Assembly (NCBI GenBank): GCA_002731665.1
Contig: PCCJ01000017.1
Location: forward strand, 1-31,540
DNA length: 31,540 nucleotides
DNA from: Actinomycetota bacterium
GTDB taxonomy: Bacteria; Actinomycetota; Acidimicrobiia; Acidimicrobiales; Poriferisodaliceae
Direction of reading: 5' to 3'
The notes under the pieces were generated by a model. The model did no database searches. It saw nothing but the letters and a program-made list of their open reading frames with translations, and had not been told where the DNA came from. A program made the position numbers and the translations under genes. The stretch's first letter is position 1. Each line of letters begins with the position of its first letter. Positions 17,712 to 26,067 of this stretch are shown here, in pieces.

Positions 17712-19181
17712 GTGGCTACTCGTATCAACGCAACCTTTGAGTCCGGGCTTCCACCTGACGATGATCACCCTTACAGAAGCGGCGCTTGGCGTCCTCAACA
17801 CCAAGAATTTGATGCCTGGAATATGGAATCTGTTGGCGATCTACCAGACGATCTTAATGGCGTGTATTTGCGCAACACAGAAAACCCACTTTTTGAACCA
17901 ATAAAGCGCTACCACCCATTCGATGGCGACGCGATGCTCCATTCTATTTCATTTAATAACGGCGAAGTTCAATACTCAAATCGCTTCGTTCGAACAGATG
18001 CCTTCTTGGCAGAGCAAGACACAAAGACAAGCTTGTGGGCCGGCATTACTGAGCACCCGTCTACGACTATTGCCAATCATGGCTGGGGGGCGCGAACCAT
18101 GATGAAAGATAACGCCAGCACCGACGTAGTAGTCCACGGCAGCAAGGCGTTAGCAAGTTTTTATCAATGCGGAGAATTATACCAATTAGACCCAATTAGC
18201 TTGACTGACAAAGGCAAGGCTAGTTGGAATGGGGCTTTTCCACCGGAAGGGGTCTCAGCGCACCCAAAAGTCGATGAACACACCGGTGAGCTTTTGTTTT
18301 TCAACTATTCCACGACCGCTCCATTCATGAAATACGGGGTCGTTAATTCCGAAGGTGACCTAACTAACTATCAAGACATCCCTCTTCCCGGACCGCGACT
18401 CCCCCATGACATGGCCTTTACGGAGAATTGGTCAATTTTGAATGACCTACCGCTCTATTGGGATCCAAAGGCACTGAAAGAAGGCTTCTACTCCAATACA
18501 TACAACAGAGATCTCCCAAGTCGCTTTGCTCTCATACCGCGCCACGGCAGCTCTAACGAAATTCGTTGGTTTGAAGCAGATCCAACATTCGTATTGCACT
18601 GGACCAATGCATACGAAGACGGGGATGAAGTCGTACTCGATGGCTTTTTCCAACATAACCCCACAGCGAGCGGAGTACGCCGCCATGCTGATGCGCTAAA
18701 AGGCTTTGAAACACTCGACATGAACGTGCTCGAAGCGCGTGCTCATCGATGGCGATTCAACCTGAAAACCGGGAATTGTTCAGAAGAACAAATGAGCGAC
18801 CGTTGCTCAGAATTTCCGATGATCAACGGAATGCATGCAGGTCGCCGCCATCGCTACTCTTACAATGCGATCTGCGCTCCAAACTTATTTGCATTCAATG
18901 GTCTCATTAAACATGATCTAGACACAGGCAAAGAAGAAACCTATGAATTTGAGGATGGCGTTTTCGTAAGTGAAACGATTATGGCACCAAGAGATAACTC
19001 TGCCAGAGAAGATGACGGCTACCTTGTTACATTCTCATCTGATCTAATCCGGGATATTTCAGATGCTCTGATCTTTGATGCTTCAGACATATCACAGGGG
19101 CCGATATGCAAGATCCGGCTACCCGAACGTATCTCTAGTGGCACTCACGCAACATGGGCTCCAACAAAGGCTCTTAAGTAA
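17712..19181 (+). CDS. Carotenoid-cleavage oxygenase family protein (lignostilbene dioxygenase-like)
   Basis: This seven-bladed propeller Fe(II) dioxygenase splits an alkene C=C bond in carotenoids, apocarotenoids or stilbenes, giving carbonyl products. The 489-residue protein keeps all four iron histidines: about His184 (VSAHPKVDEHTGE), His232 (LPHDMAFTENW), His296 (LHWTNAYEDGDEVVLDGF) and His479 in the terminal SGTHATWAP. The N-terminal FDGDAMLHSISFNNGEVQY block is also typical. No signal peptide is seen, so it is probably cytoplasmic or peripheral. It starts at GTG with a strong ribosome site and begins a + strand run with the propeller-like protein and the Baeyer-Villiger monooxygenase. 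The sequence does not tell carotenoid from stilbene substrates; no carotenoid synthesis genes are in the window. Confidence 0.93.
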   Translation: MATRINATFESGLPPDDDHPYRSGAWRPQHQEFDAWNMESVGDLPDDLNGVYLRNTENPLFEPIKRYHPFDGDAMLHSISFNNGEVQYSNRFVRTDAFLAEQDTKTSLWAGITEHPSTTIANHGWGARTMMKDNASTDVVVHGSKALASFYQCGELYQLDPISLTDKGKASWNGAFPPEGVSAHPKVDEHTGELLFFNYSTTAPFMKYGVVNSEGDLTNYQDIPLPGPRLPHDMAFTENWSILNDLPLYWDPKALKEGFYSNTYNRDLPSRFALIPRHGSSNEIRWFEADPTFVLHWTNAYEDGDEVVLDGFFQHNPTASGVRRHADALKGFETLDMNVLEARAHRWRFNLKTGNCSEEQMSDRCSEFPMINGMHAGRRHRYSYNAICAPNLFAFNGLIKHDLDTGKEETYEFEDGVFVSETIMAPRDNSAREDDGYLVTFSSDLIRDISDALIFDASDISQGPICKIRLPERISSGTHATWAPTKALK

Positions 19182-19353
19182 GCTTGTTCCAGCGGTGAAC
19201 CATATTTCTACATTTCACAATTCGCTCTCGTCGCAAATATCTGAAGTTCAAACCGCTGCCGTGCCCTGAACGTTAACATTCAGTAAAAAATAATGACGAT
19301 TACTTGCTGAAACCGTATCAGCGAAGGCAAGGGCTTCAGGAGCCGGAAAAACC

Positions 19354-20688
19354 ATGAGCGACAAAACAACTCTAGACAGAAACTTTAATCATCCCGGCTA
19401 TTGGCCGTCTCAGTGGCCTGTCGAGTGCGGCGGAAACCGTAGACAAAAAGCTGCTGTGGGACGACTTGACGCATCAGAGAATCATCCGTCTGTAACCACT
19501 ATTACTAATAACAGATGGAATGTCATGGCTGTTCAGCGCGACCCTGGAGAGTGGTACGTCGGCGGGACAATGCCAGCGTTCTCTGGCCCGCCTCCATATG
19601 GATGGGTTAAGAGAATCAACCCGATTTCATTAGAAACAATTGCCGAGTCACCTCAACTTCCATGTGGGGATCATGTTTGGTGCGGAGCGATCTTGGTTCA
19701 TGCCAATGGCTCGATAATGTCCGTCAACGGTTCCTTCATGCATAGGTTAGACCCCCAAGACTTATCTATTATCTGCGAGAGGGAACTCCCAATTAGCCGT
19801 GCCCACAACGGCCTCCTCTCCTTGTCCGACGGAACGCTAGTGACTAAGGACCTCCGCTTGGAATCACAAGGGGGAACTACTCTCACATTTCTGGAACCAG
19901 AGAGACTTACAGTTTTACAAACACTGGTGCTCCCTGAGGGCTCCATGGGTCGAATTGCCGCTGACTACAGTGACGGTATTGAGTCAATATTTGTACCTGG
20001 GACTGAACATATTTGGCAAATAGAAATGGTTGATGGCACTGGAACAATTACTGATTGGAAAGCACAATATCGGACTTCGAAATCCGATGTTGGCTTAGCC
20101 TGGGACTCATGCATCTCAGAGAGCCATCTTTGGCTCATGGACTGTGGCGATATTAACGCAGTTCGAGCGATCCATAACACCCTTCCAAATGGCCGTTTCG
20201 AAGGGCCGGAAGGACGCAAGCAACTTTCGTGGCAACTTCCAGCGCCTTGGAATGGCGCTCAACGTCTCTTACGCGTAGATCAAAAAACTGGACATATCGA
20301 CAGCATCGAGCCATTTGGACATCCGGGCGGCGGTATTATAGCTCCGCCTGTGAATGTCCCTGAGCATCAATTGGTCATAGCGTGGGATTCTATTAACGGA
20401 GGCCTCTCTGGAATTTCAACTGCTGGCACGCTAGAGCCTTCATGGCACCTTGATGTACGGCCAACTATGCAACCAGTTATCTACCCAGAATCAGGAGAAC
20501 TCGTAATTAACGACTTCACATCACACCAATCAGACGATTTGATAGTCGTAGATATCGAAAGCGGCGAGCTAGTTTCACGAGTAGCGACGGGATCACGAAT
20601 TGCAAACGGAATGTTTCTTTCACCCGGAGAAAACCGAGATGTTTACTATTGCAGCACCCTAAGTTTTGCGAGGGTCAGTTGGGCATAA
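19354..20688 (+). CDS. Unrecognised protein, probable beta-propeller
   Basis: I do not recognise this 444-residue protein. It has no signal peptide or membrane helix. It reads as repeated short strands ending in Asp/Gly turns, with stretches such as GWVKRINPISLETIA, GSFMHRLDPQDLSII, LTFLEPERLTVLQT, RLLRVDQKTGHIDSI and LIVVDIESGELVSRV. These roughly 45-80-residue spaced 'RhxP-x-shxTh' units are what a WD/PQQ/SMP-30-like propeller looks like. The N-terminus is Trp/Pro-rich (HPGYWPSQWPVECGG). AGGAG lies ten bases before the ATG. It sits 172 bases after the carotenoid oxygenase and 69 before the Baeyer-Villiger gene, so it may be an accessory lactonase or substrate-binding protein. Function cannot be assigned. 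Confidence 0.75.
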   Translation: MSDKTTLDRNFNHPGYWPSQWPVECGGNRRQKAAVGRLDASENHPSVTTITNNRWNVMAVQRDPGEWYVGGTMPAFSGPPPYGWVKRINPISLETIAESPQLPCGDHVWCGAILVHANGSIMSVNGSFMHRLDPQDLSIICERELPISRAHNGLLSLSDGTLVTKDLRLESQGGTTLTFLEPERLTVLQTLVLPEGSMGRIAADYSDGIESIFVPGTEHIWQIEMVDGTGTITDWKAQYRTSKSDVGLAWDSCISESHLWLMDCGDINAVRAIHNTLPNGRFEGPEGRKQLSWQLPAPWNGAQRLLRVDQKTGHIDSIEPFGHPGGGIIAPPVNVPEHQLVIAWDSINGGLSGISTAGTLEPSWHLDVRPTMQPVIYPESGELVINDFTSHQSDDLIVVDIESGELVSRVATGSRIANGMFLSPGENRDVYYCSTLSFARVSWA

Positions 20689-20757
20689 TGATTAGCAAAG
20701 ACTCTACGGTTACCGAAGATTTCGTAACTCGCCTCTAATAGATGTTAGATTTAAGTC

Positions 20758-22590
20758 ATGGAGCAAATGCAGGAAGCCATCGAGGCAGTTCTAGGTAAAA
20801 TTGATTTTGATCCCGAAGAACTACAAAAAAAATATTTAGCCGAGCGCGATAAACGCCTCCGCACTGACGCTAACGAACAGTACGTTGAGGTAACAGGTGA
20901 TTTCTCCAACTATGTGGATGATCCTTATGTCGAAAGCCAGGATCGGGCACCACTGTTTGATGAAGTCGAGATAGCGGTAATAGGTGGTGGCTTCGGTGGC
21001 TTGCTAATGGGCGGTCGACTAAAAGAAGCCGGATTTTCAGATGTACGAGTAATCGAAAAAGGTGGTGACTTTGGCGGAACTTGGTACTGGAATCGTTACC
21101 CAGGTGCTATGTGCGACGTCGAATCCTATTGCTATTTACCCATGCTCGAAGAGCTCAGCTACATACCTAAAAACAAGTACTCTTTTGCTCCCGAAATCAT
21201 GGAACATACGCAAAATATTGCACACCATTACGGCCTTTATGACAATGCATGCTTGAGCACATCCGTTACTGCCCTAACCTGGAATGACACGGATAAGCGT
21301 TGGCTTATCGAAACAGATCGCGGCGATCGCATGACCGCTCAATTTGTAGCAATGGCAAACGGGCCGTTAAACCGACCGAAATTACCTGGCATTACAGGGA
21401 TTAATGACTTCAAAGGCCACACGTTCCACACAAGCCGATGGGACTATGAATACACCGGCGGATCTAACGCTGGAGATCTTTCTAATTTGAAAGACAAGAA
21501 AGTTGGAATAATCGGGACCGGGGCAACTGCGGTACAATGCATCCCGCATTTAGGCGCATCTGCACAGGAACTTTACGTATTTCAACGAACTCCATCCTCA
21601 GTAGATGTAAGGAATAATAGGGAAACCGATCCGGAGTGGGCAGGCTCGCTCGAAGCAGGTTGGCAAGAGCGAAGAATGGAAAACTTCAACGTGCTCGTAA
21701 GCGGCGGTGATCAAGATGAAGATCTCGTCGCAGACGGTTGGACCGACATTTTTCGTAACCTAACTGGCACAGCAGCCAAGCTTGCTTCCCGAAAACTTGG
21801 TCGTAGGCTCGTCGGAAGGGAAAAAGGTCATTTAATGAAGATGGCCGATTATCAAAAAATGAATACGGTGAGAGATCGTGTCGACGGCATCGTCCAAGAC
21901 CCTGCTACCGCAGAGGCCCTTAAACCTTGGTACCGGCAGTTTTGTAAACGGCCTTGCTTCCATGACGAGTACCTCCCCACCTTCAATAGAGAGAATGTGA
22001 CGTTAGTGGACACCCAAGGAGTTGGAGTCCAAGAAATCACTTCGGCGGGCGTTATAGCCAACGGAAAAGAATACGAGCTCGACTGTTTAATATTTGCAAC
22101 GGGGTTTGAGGTAGGTACAAGCTACACCCGTCGTGCAGGCTATGAGATAGTCGGTCGAAATGGTAACACTCTGGGCGACAAGTGGGCGCCAGGGTTACGC
22201 ACTCTCCATGGAATGCAAACAAATGACTTCCCAAATTGTTTTTTCTTGGGATTCACCCAAACAGCCGTAACCGTAAATGTTCCGCAGGCCTTAAACGAAC
22301 AAGCTAAACACATTACATACATGATCGATCAAGTTCGCAGCCAAGGCGGCACTACCATTGAAGCAACCAGCGAAGGAGAACAAGGCTGGGTTGATGAAAT
22401 GGTTGACAAAGCAATGCTTGGAGATCGTTTCAGAGCTGAGTGCACGCCGGGTTATTATAACAACGAAGGGAAAACCGGCAATACAAACGGATTCTTCACA
22501 GGCTCATATGGTGGCGGACCACTGCGGTTTCACCGAATTCTCGCCGATTGGCGGGAAAATGGAAAGATGGAAGGCACTGAAATCAGCTAG
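20758..22590 (+). CDS. Flavin-containing Baeyer-Villiger monooxygenase
   Basis: This FAD/NADPH enzyme inserts an oxygen next to a carbonyl, turning ketones into esters or lactones. The 610 residues show the FAD Rossmann motif VIGGGFGG (74-81), GGTWYWNRYPGAMCDVES (106-123), the type I Baeyer-Villiger fingerprint Phe218-x-Gly220-x3-His224-x3-Trp228-Asp (FKGHTFHTSRWD), and the NADPH motif IIGTGATAVQ near 250. The late LDCLIFATGFEVGTSYTRRAG is also typical. About 60 residues precede the FAD fold, as in long phenylacetone/cyclopentadecanone-type enzymes. It closes the run begun by the carotenoid oxygenase, whose carbonyl products would be possible substrates (inference). It ends 33 bases from the convergent Ni transporter gene. 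Confidence 0.95.
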   Translation: MEQMQEAIEAVLGKIDFDPEELQKKYLAERDKRLRTDANEQYVEVTGDFSNYVDDPYVESQDRAPLFDEVEIAVIGGGFGGLLMGGRLKEAGFSDVRVIEKGGDFGGTWYWNRYPGAMCDVESYCYLPMLEELSYIPKNKYSFAPEIMEHTQNIAHHYGLYDNACLSTSVTALTWNDTDKRWLIETDRGDRMTAQFVAMANGPLNRPKLPGITGINDFKGHTFHTSRWDYEYTGGSNAGDLSNLKDKKVGIIGTGATAVQCIPHLGASAQELYVFQRTPSSVDVRNNRETDPEWAGSLEAGWQERRMENFNVLVSGGDQDEDLVADGWTDIFRNLTGTAAKLASRKLGRRLVGREKGHLMKMADYQKMNTVRDRVDGIVQDPATAEALKPWYRQFCKRPCFHDEYLPTFNRENVTLVDTQGVGVQEITSAGVIANGKEYELDCLIFATGFEVGTSYTRRAGYEIVGRNGNTLGDKWAPGLRTLHGMQTNDFPNCFFLGFTQTAVTVNVPQALNEQAKHITYMIDQVRSQGGTTIEATSEGEQGWVDEMVDKAMLGDRFRAECTPGYYNNEGKTGNTNGFFTGSYGGGPLRFHRILADWRENGKMEGTEIS

Positions 22591-22623
22591 CTAGCACTTA
22601 GTTTCGTTAGCCGATTTGGATAT

Positions 22624-23376
22624 TTATGCACCTAACATCCCATATCCGAACATGTAACAAAACCCCATAACAACACTTAGCAGTGCAAAACAAACTCCGA
22701 AAGCGGTATAAGTTTTCTTAGATCGACCGGCTTGCAGCATTCCGTAAGATGCACTGAACGCCAATAACGCATTGGCGCACATCAATCCAAGAATCCAAGC
22801 TAATAGAGCCATGATCCCGGTTGTGGTACCACCTATTGAAGAAGATGCCGCCAATAGGGCTACTTGTGTTGGGCTCTCAACCCCAACACCGTGGACCATA
22901 CCGATGATTACCGCTCCCCGACCTTCGGATTTGTCGTTTGCATGCCTGAATTTATCTGGAAACCGGCTTGTCGACCTTTCATGAAGACCGCCTCTGCCTT
23001 TGCGGAAACTTAATTTTTCAATGCTCCCAGCAACTGAAGTCGCTACAAGCGTGGCTCGGCTTCTAATCACGAAGTCATTACGACATCGGGCCAAGTCGCG
23101 AAATACGAAAACTCCTAGAATCACCAACGTGACACCGACAAATTTCGTAAACAAAATTTCTAAGCTTTGAGGTAGCGCTAAGCCAAAGGTAATAACAGCG
23201 ACTCCCAAGCCGAAAACTACTAAAGCGTGCCCCATAACATAAAAAAGAGAAAGCTTTAGCCCTTCATCTCGAGACCGTTTACGACTATTTAAGGTACTGA
23301 GAGCTGCGATATGGTCTATATCAAGACCATGCCTAAGGCCCAGAAGTAGAGACGCGCTTAATAAGGTGATGTTCAA
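22624..23376 (-). CDS. Nickel/cobalt transporter, NicO/UreH-like
   Basis: This 250-residue inner-membrane permease has several hydrophobic segments. The first helix carries the nickel signature LGLRHGLDIDHIAAL (about 12-26), with the HxxxDH metal-selective motif, and later IIGMVHGVGVESPTQVALLA. A hydrophilic basic loop (about residues 118-152) separates the two halves. Helices FYVMGHALVVFGLGVAV and GIMALLAWILGLMC flank these motifs. The start is TTG with GGAG five bases upstream. It lies on the same strand 266 bases after sodN, and no gene or riboswitch was recognised in that spacer. Placed with sodN and sodX, it most likely supplies nickel to the superoxide dismutase. A cobalt role is the alternative. 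Confidence 0.85.
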   Translation of the reverse strand: MNITLLSASLLLGLRHGLDIDHIAALSTLNSRKRSRDEGLKLSLFYVMGHALVVFGLGVAVITFGLALPQSLEILFTKFVGVTLVILGVFVFRDLARCRNDFVIRSRATLVATSVAGSIEKLSFRKGRGGLHERSTSRFPDKFRHANDKSEGRGAVIIGMVHGVGVESPTQVALLAASSSIGGTTTGIMALLAWILGLMCANALLAFSASYGMLQAGRSKKTYTAFGVCFALLSVVMGFCYMFGYGMLGA

Positions 23377-23642
23377 TGCCGCTCCGTCAAGTTCTCAAAC
23401 ATTTCTTATGACGATTACTACCTGCACGATGACCTCGTTCTAATTTATCGTTACAGGGACTGAATGATGCCTAATCACCGAAGACGGACAATCTCCGAGA
23501 CCTCAGCAATCTAACTTCGGGCCATTAGCACTAACTATGGACAGTGAATCGTCAGTTACCGGACGAAACGAAATACAAAGATAATCTGCGGTTCATAACC
23601 AAATACTACGACCCGAATCCAGCATCAGTCAGCCACTGAAAT

Positions 23643-24065
23643 TCAATCAGGCGGATAGACACCCATGTCTCGACCTTTTTGGGTCTGCCAAAAAATCTGG
23701 GAGATATCATCAATGTAAGAAAGAAGCTGATCGACAGTCTCGTGATCCACCGTCTTTTTAACTTCTCCAGCTTGATGTACGGCCTTCCAGAACAGCTCAT
23801 GCAATTGCGGAAAAGCTTCGAAGTGGGCTGGAGCAAAGAAATCGGCCCAGAGAACCATCAAATGATGCTTAACATCCTCTGCACGTTGCTCTTTAACAAT
23901 CACACACCGCTGTCGAAAATGGATGTCTTCTGAGGCGTGATATTTTTCTAACGTTTTTTTGCACGAAAGCGCTTCAATGCGAGCCTGCGCTGGGTCATAC
24001 ACACCGCAATAGAGATCGCAGTGAGCATAAGCACTTTCTGCATTAACGAAAAATTTTGACAGCAT
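23643..24065 (-). CDS. sodN: Nickel superoxide dismutase
   Basis: It converts superoxide to hydrogen peroxide and oxygen using a nickel ion held by the mature N-terminus. The 140-residue precursor has a 14-residue leader before His15, then the nickel hook HCDLYCGVYDPAQAR; His15, Cys16 and Cys20 correspond to mature His1, Cys2 and Cys6. The fifth position, Pro in the canonical HCDLPCG hook, is Tyr here. The rest is a four-helix protein with KYHASEDIHFRQRCV and VLWADFFAPAHFEAFP, close to the family's usual length. AAGGA lies eight bases before the ATG. The maturation protease SodX is divergent across 66 bases, and a Ni transporter follows on the same strand. Confidence 0.95.
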   Translation of the reverse strand: MLSKFFVNAESAYAHCDLYCGVYDPAQARIEALSCKKTLEKYHASEDIHFRQRCVIVKEQRAEDVKHHLMVLWADFFAPAHFEAFPQLHELFWKAVHQAGEVKKTVDHETVDQLLSYIDDISQIFWQTQKGRDMGVYPPD

Positions 24066-24131
24066 AATTAGTATCCTTGTTTCTGTGTATATTTAACTCG
24101 TGTGGCTCTATGATCTAAAGCATTTTTGGTA
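24066..24131. promoter_or_regulatory. Divergent promoter region of sodN and sodX
   Basis: Only 66 bases separate the two genes. For sodN (minus strand) an AT-rich TTAAATATAC could serve as a -10 region about 30 bases before the start. No clear Nur- or Fur-type dyad was found by eye, so nickel-responsive control is not supported here. Confidence 0.35.
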
Positions 24132-24500
24132 ATGGAAGGCTCCGGTCGACTTAGTCGAATATGGCTTTTTCGGCGCTTTCTGGTTACTGGGCAATCCATG
24201 AGCCCGACGTTCAACAACGGCGATGGAGTTATCGCCATACGATCTCGGCGCGCCATTGTTGGACAAGTACGAGTAGCCCGCAACCCAAATAAAGATTCTA
24301 TGTGGCTCTTGAAACGAGTTTCAGCAGTCGGACAAGATGGAATGATGTCTCTATCTTCAGATAGCAATGACTCATCTGTAGTTGACTCAAGAACTTTCGG
24401 TCGGGTGCTAGTTCGAGGAAGCTTCAGAGTATTTCTCCATCTACCAGCTAACGGTAAGCCTAAGTTTGTCATCCTGGGACCACGGCCGAATCTTCATTAA
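24132..24500 (+). CDS. sodX: Ni-SOD maturation peptidase SodX (S26 signal-peptidase-like)
   Basis: It removes the SodN leader so that His1 is exposed to bind nickel. The 122-residue protein (from ATG 24132) has the Ser/Lys dyad of S24/S26 peptidases: Ser22 in TGQSMSPTFNNGD and Lys61 in WLLKRVSAVG. The conserved GD and the domain V-like SSVVDSRTFGRV come after. Hydrophobic residues before Ser22 (IWLFRRFLV) are too few and too charged for a firm membrane anchor. A TTG six bases upstream is an alternative start. It is divergent from sodN, the usual pairing. Its last 32 bases overlap the 3' end of ahpF on the opposite strand, so the two reading frames constrain each other. Confidence 0.9.
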   Translation: MEGSGRLSRIWLFRRFLVTGQSMSPTFNNGDGVIAIRSRRAIVGQVRVARNPNKDSMWLLKRVSAVGQDGMMSLSSDSNDSSVVDSRTFGRVLVRGSFRVFLHLPANGKPKFVILGPRPNLH

Positions 24501-26055
24501 CTCGGTTCCGGATTAAATAATCAAAGGCACCAAGAGCAGCAGTCGAGCCAGCACCCATGGCTATTATGATTTGCTTAAACGGCTCAGTCGTGCAATCGCC
24601 TGCAGCAAAGACACCAGGAAGCGATGTACTACCACGCACATCTACAACTATTTCACCTCGTTCAGACAGTTCAACAGTATTTTCTAACCATTCTGTATTT
24701 GGAATCAAGCCGATTTGAACAAAAATGCCGTCTAACTCGACACTCATGGACTTACCGCTATCCCTGGCCTCATAACTTAGACCCGTTACAGAAGCGCCGT
24801 TACCCACGATCGATGTTGTGGCTGCGTTAACGACGACGGCAACATTATCTCGTCTCTCCAAGGCGTCTTGAAGAACAGCATCTGCCAAAAGCTGAGGCGC
24901 GTACTCAATGACCGTTACGTGACTGGCGAGACCCGCAAGATCAATTGCAGCTTCTACTCCACTATTGCCGCCACCGATCACGGCTACCTTTTTGCCTTTA
25001 AAAAGAGGCCCGTCGCAATGAGGACAGAATGCTACTCCCTTATTCAAATAGTCTTGTTCACCTGGCACATCCAGCAATCGCCATCTAGCACCAGTGCTCA
25101 AAATTACTGAACGCGCTGTGATCTGAGCCCCTGATTCAAATATGACGGTGTGTAAGCCACCCGCATCCGGCGAAGGTTGAAGGGTTGATACCGTTTGGGA
25201 GGTCAAAAGCTCTATGTCACTAGTCCGCAGATGCGTTTCTAAATCTGCTGCGAGCCGAGGGCCCTCTGTGTAAGGAACAGAAACAAAGTTTTCTATACCA
25301 AGGGTATCGAGAAGCTGTCCGCCTAGCCGATCAGTGGCTATCACAGTACGGAGCCCTTTACGCGAAGTGTACAAACCAGCAGCTGCGCCAGCCGGACCCC
25401 CGCCGATAATCGCCACATCATATGGCTTCAATTCAGAAATACGGTTATTAGATTCCTCAAGCGAGGAGGAGTCAAGTCTCCCCAAGATATTCTCAATAGA
25501 CATCGAGCCATATTCAAACAACTCGCCATTTAGATGAATCGCAGGCACTGATCCGATTTCACGCAGAACGGCTTCGTCGGTAAACAGACCACCGTCGACA
25601 GTCGTATGCGTGATCTTAGGATTTAGAACTGCCATAATGTTTAACGCTTGAACCACATCCGGGCATTTCTGACATGAAAGCGAAACAAAAGTCTCAAAAT
25701 GGCAATCAGTATCTATCTTCAATATCGCTTCATGCGTTGATGAACTGATAACCGGAGGGTGACCACCAACTTGCAATACTGCCAAAACGAAAGACGTAAA
25801 CTCATGGCCTAAGGGAATCGCAGCAAAAGCAACACCAACAGTTGAATCAAGGCGCTCAACGCGAAAGCTCGGGACTCTTCCCTCTGAGGAACCTGTTTCA
25901 AAATGCAGTTTCCCCGAAAGAGCCGAGACTTCCGTCAAGAAAGACCGGAGTCGGAATGAATCCTCGGAATCGTCTAGAGAGGCCACGAAGACAACCTCAA
26001 AGACAAGCTTTTCTAAATGTGCTTCTAACGAATCAAGAAGGTGCCGCTCTAACAC
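24469..26055 (-). CDS. ahpF: Alkyl hydroperoxide reductase subunit F
   Basis: This NAD(P)H-dependent flavoprotein disulfide reductase recharges AhpC. The 528 residues follow AhpF order: an N-terminal tandem thioredoxin-like domain with Cys128-x2-Cys131 (LSCQKCPD), then the FAD fold AIIGGGPAGAAAG (about 215-227), the redox-active Cys344-x2-Cys347 (FCPHCDGP), the NAD motif VAVIGGGNSG (about 359-368) and GVFAAGDCT near the C-terminus. Length is normal for AhpF and rules out plain thioredoxin reductase. The start is GTG, 12 bases after ahpC. AhpF is less usual in actinobacteria, where AhpD often serves AhpC. The 3' end overlaps sodX by 32 bases. Confidence 0.95.
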   Translation of the reverse strand: MLERHLLDSLEAHLEKLVFEVVFVASLDDSEDSFRLRSFLTEVSALSGKLHFETGSSEGRVPSFRVERLDSTVGVAFAAIPLGHEFTSFVLAVLQVGGHPPVISSSTHEAILKIDTDCHFETFVSLSCQKCPDVVQALNIMAVLNPKITHTTVDGGLFTDEAVLREIGSVPAIHLNGELFEYGSMSIENILGRLDSSSLEESNNRISELKPYDVAIIGGGPAGAAAGLYTSRKGLRTVIATDRLGGQLLDTLGIENFVSVPYTEGPRLAADLETHLRTSDIELLTSQTVSTLQPSPDAGGLHTVIFESGAQITARSVILSTGARWRLLDVPGEQDYLNKGVAFCPHCDGPLFKGKKVAVIGGGNSGVEAAIDLAGLASHVTVIEYAPQLLADAVLQDALERRDNVAVVVNAATTSIVGNGASVTGLSYEARDSGKSMSVELDGIFVQIGLIPNTEWLENTVELSERGEIVVDVRGSTSLPGVFAAGDCTTEPFKQIIIAMGAGSTAALGAFDYLIRNRVNEDSAVVPG

Positions 26056-26067
26056 GTTTTCACCGTT

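Noticed and set aside
19190..19258. CAGCGGT/ACCGCTG inverted repeat after the carotenoid oxygenase gene
   Set aside because: The arms are 55 bases apart with no T-run; probably chance, although it lies between two genes of the same operon.
23377..23642. Nickel-cobalt or cobalamin riboswitch before the transporter gene
   Set aside because: A GCCACTG word is present near 23629 but on the wrong strand and without the rest of the cobalamin fold. No repeated helix pattern of a NiCo switch was found by eye.
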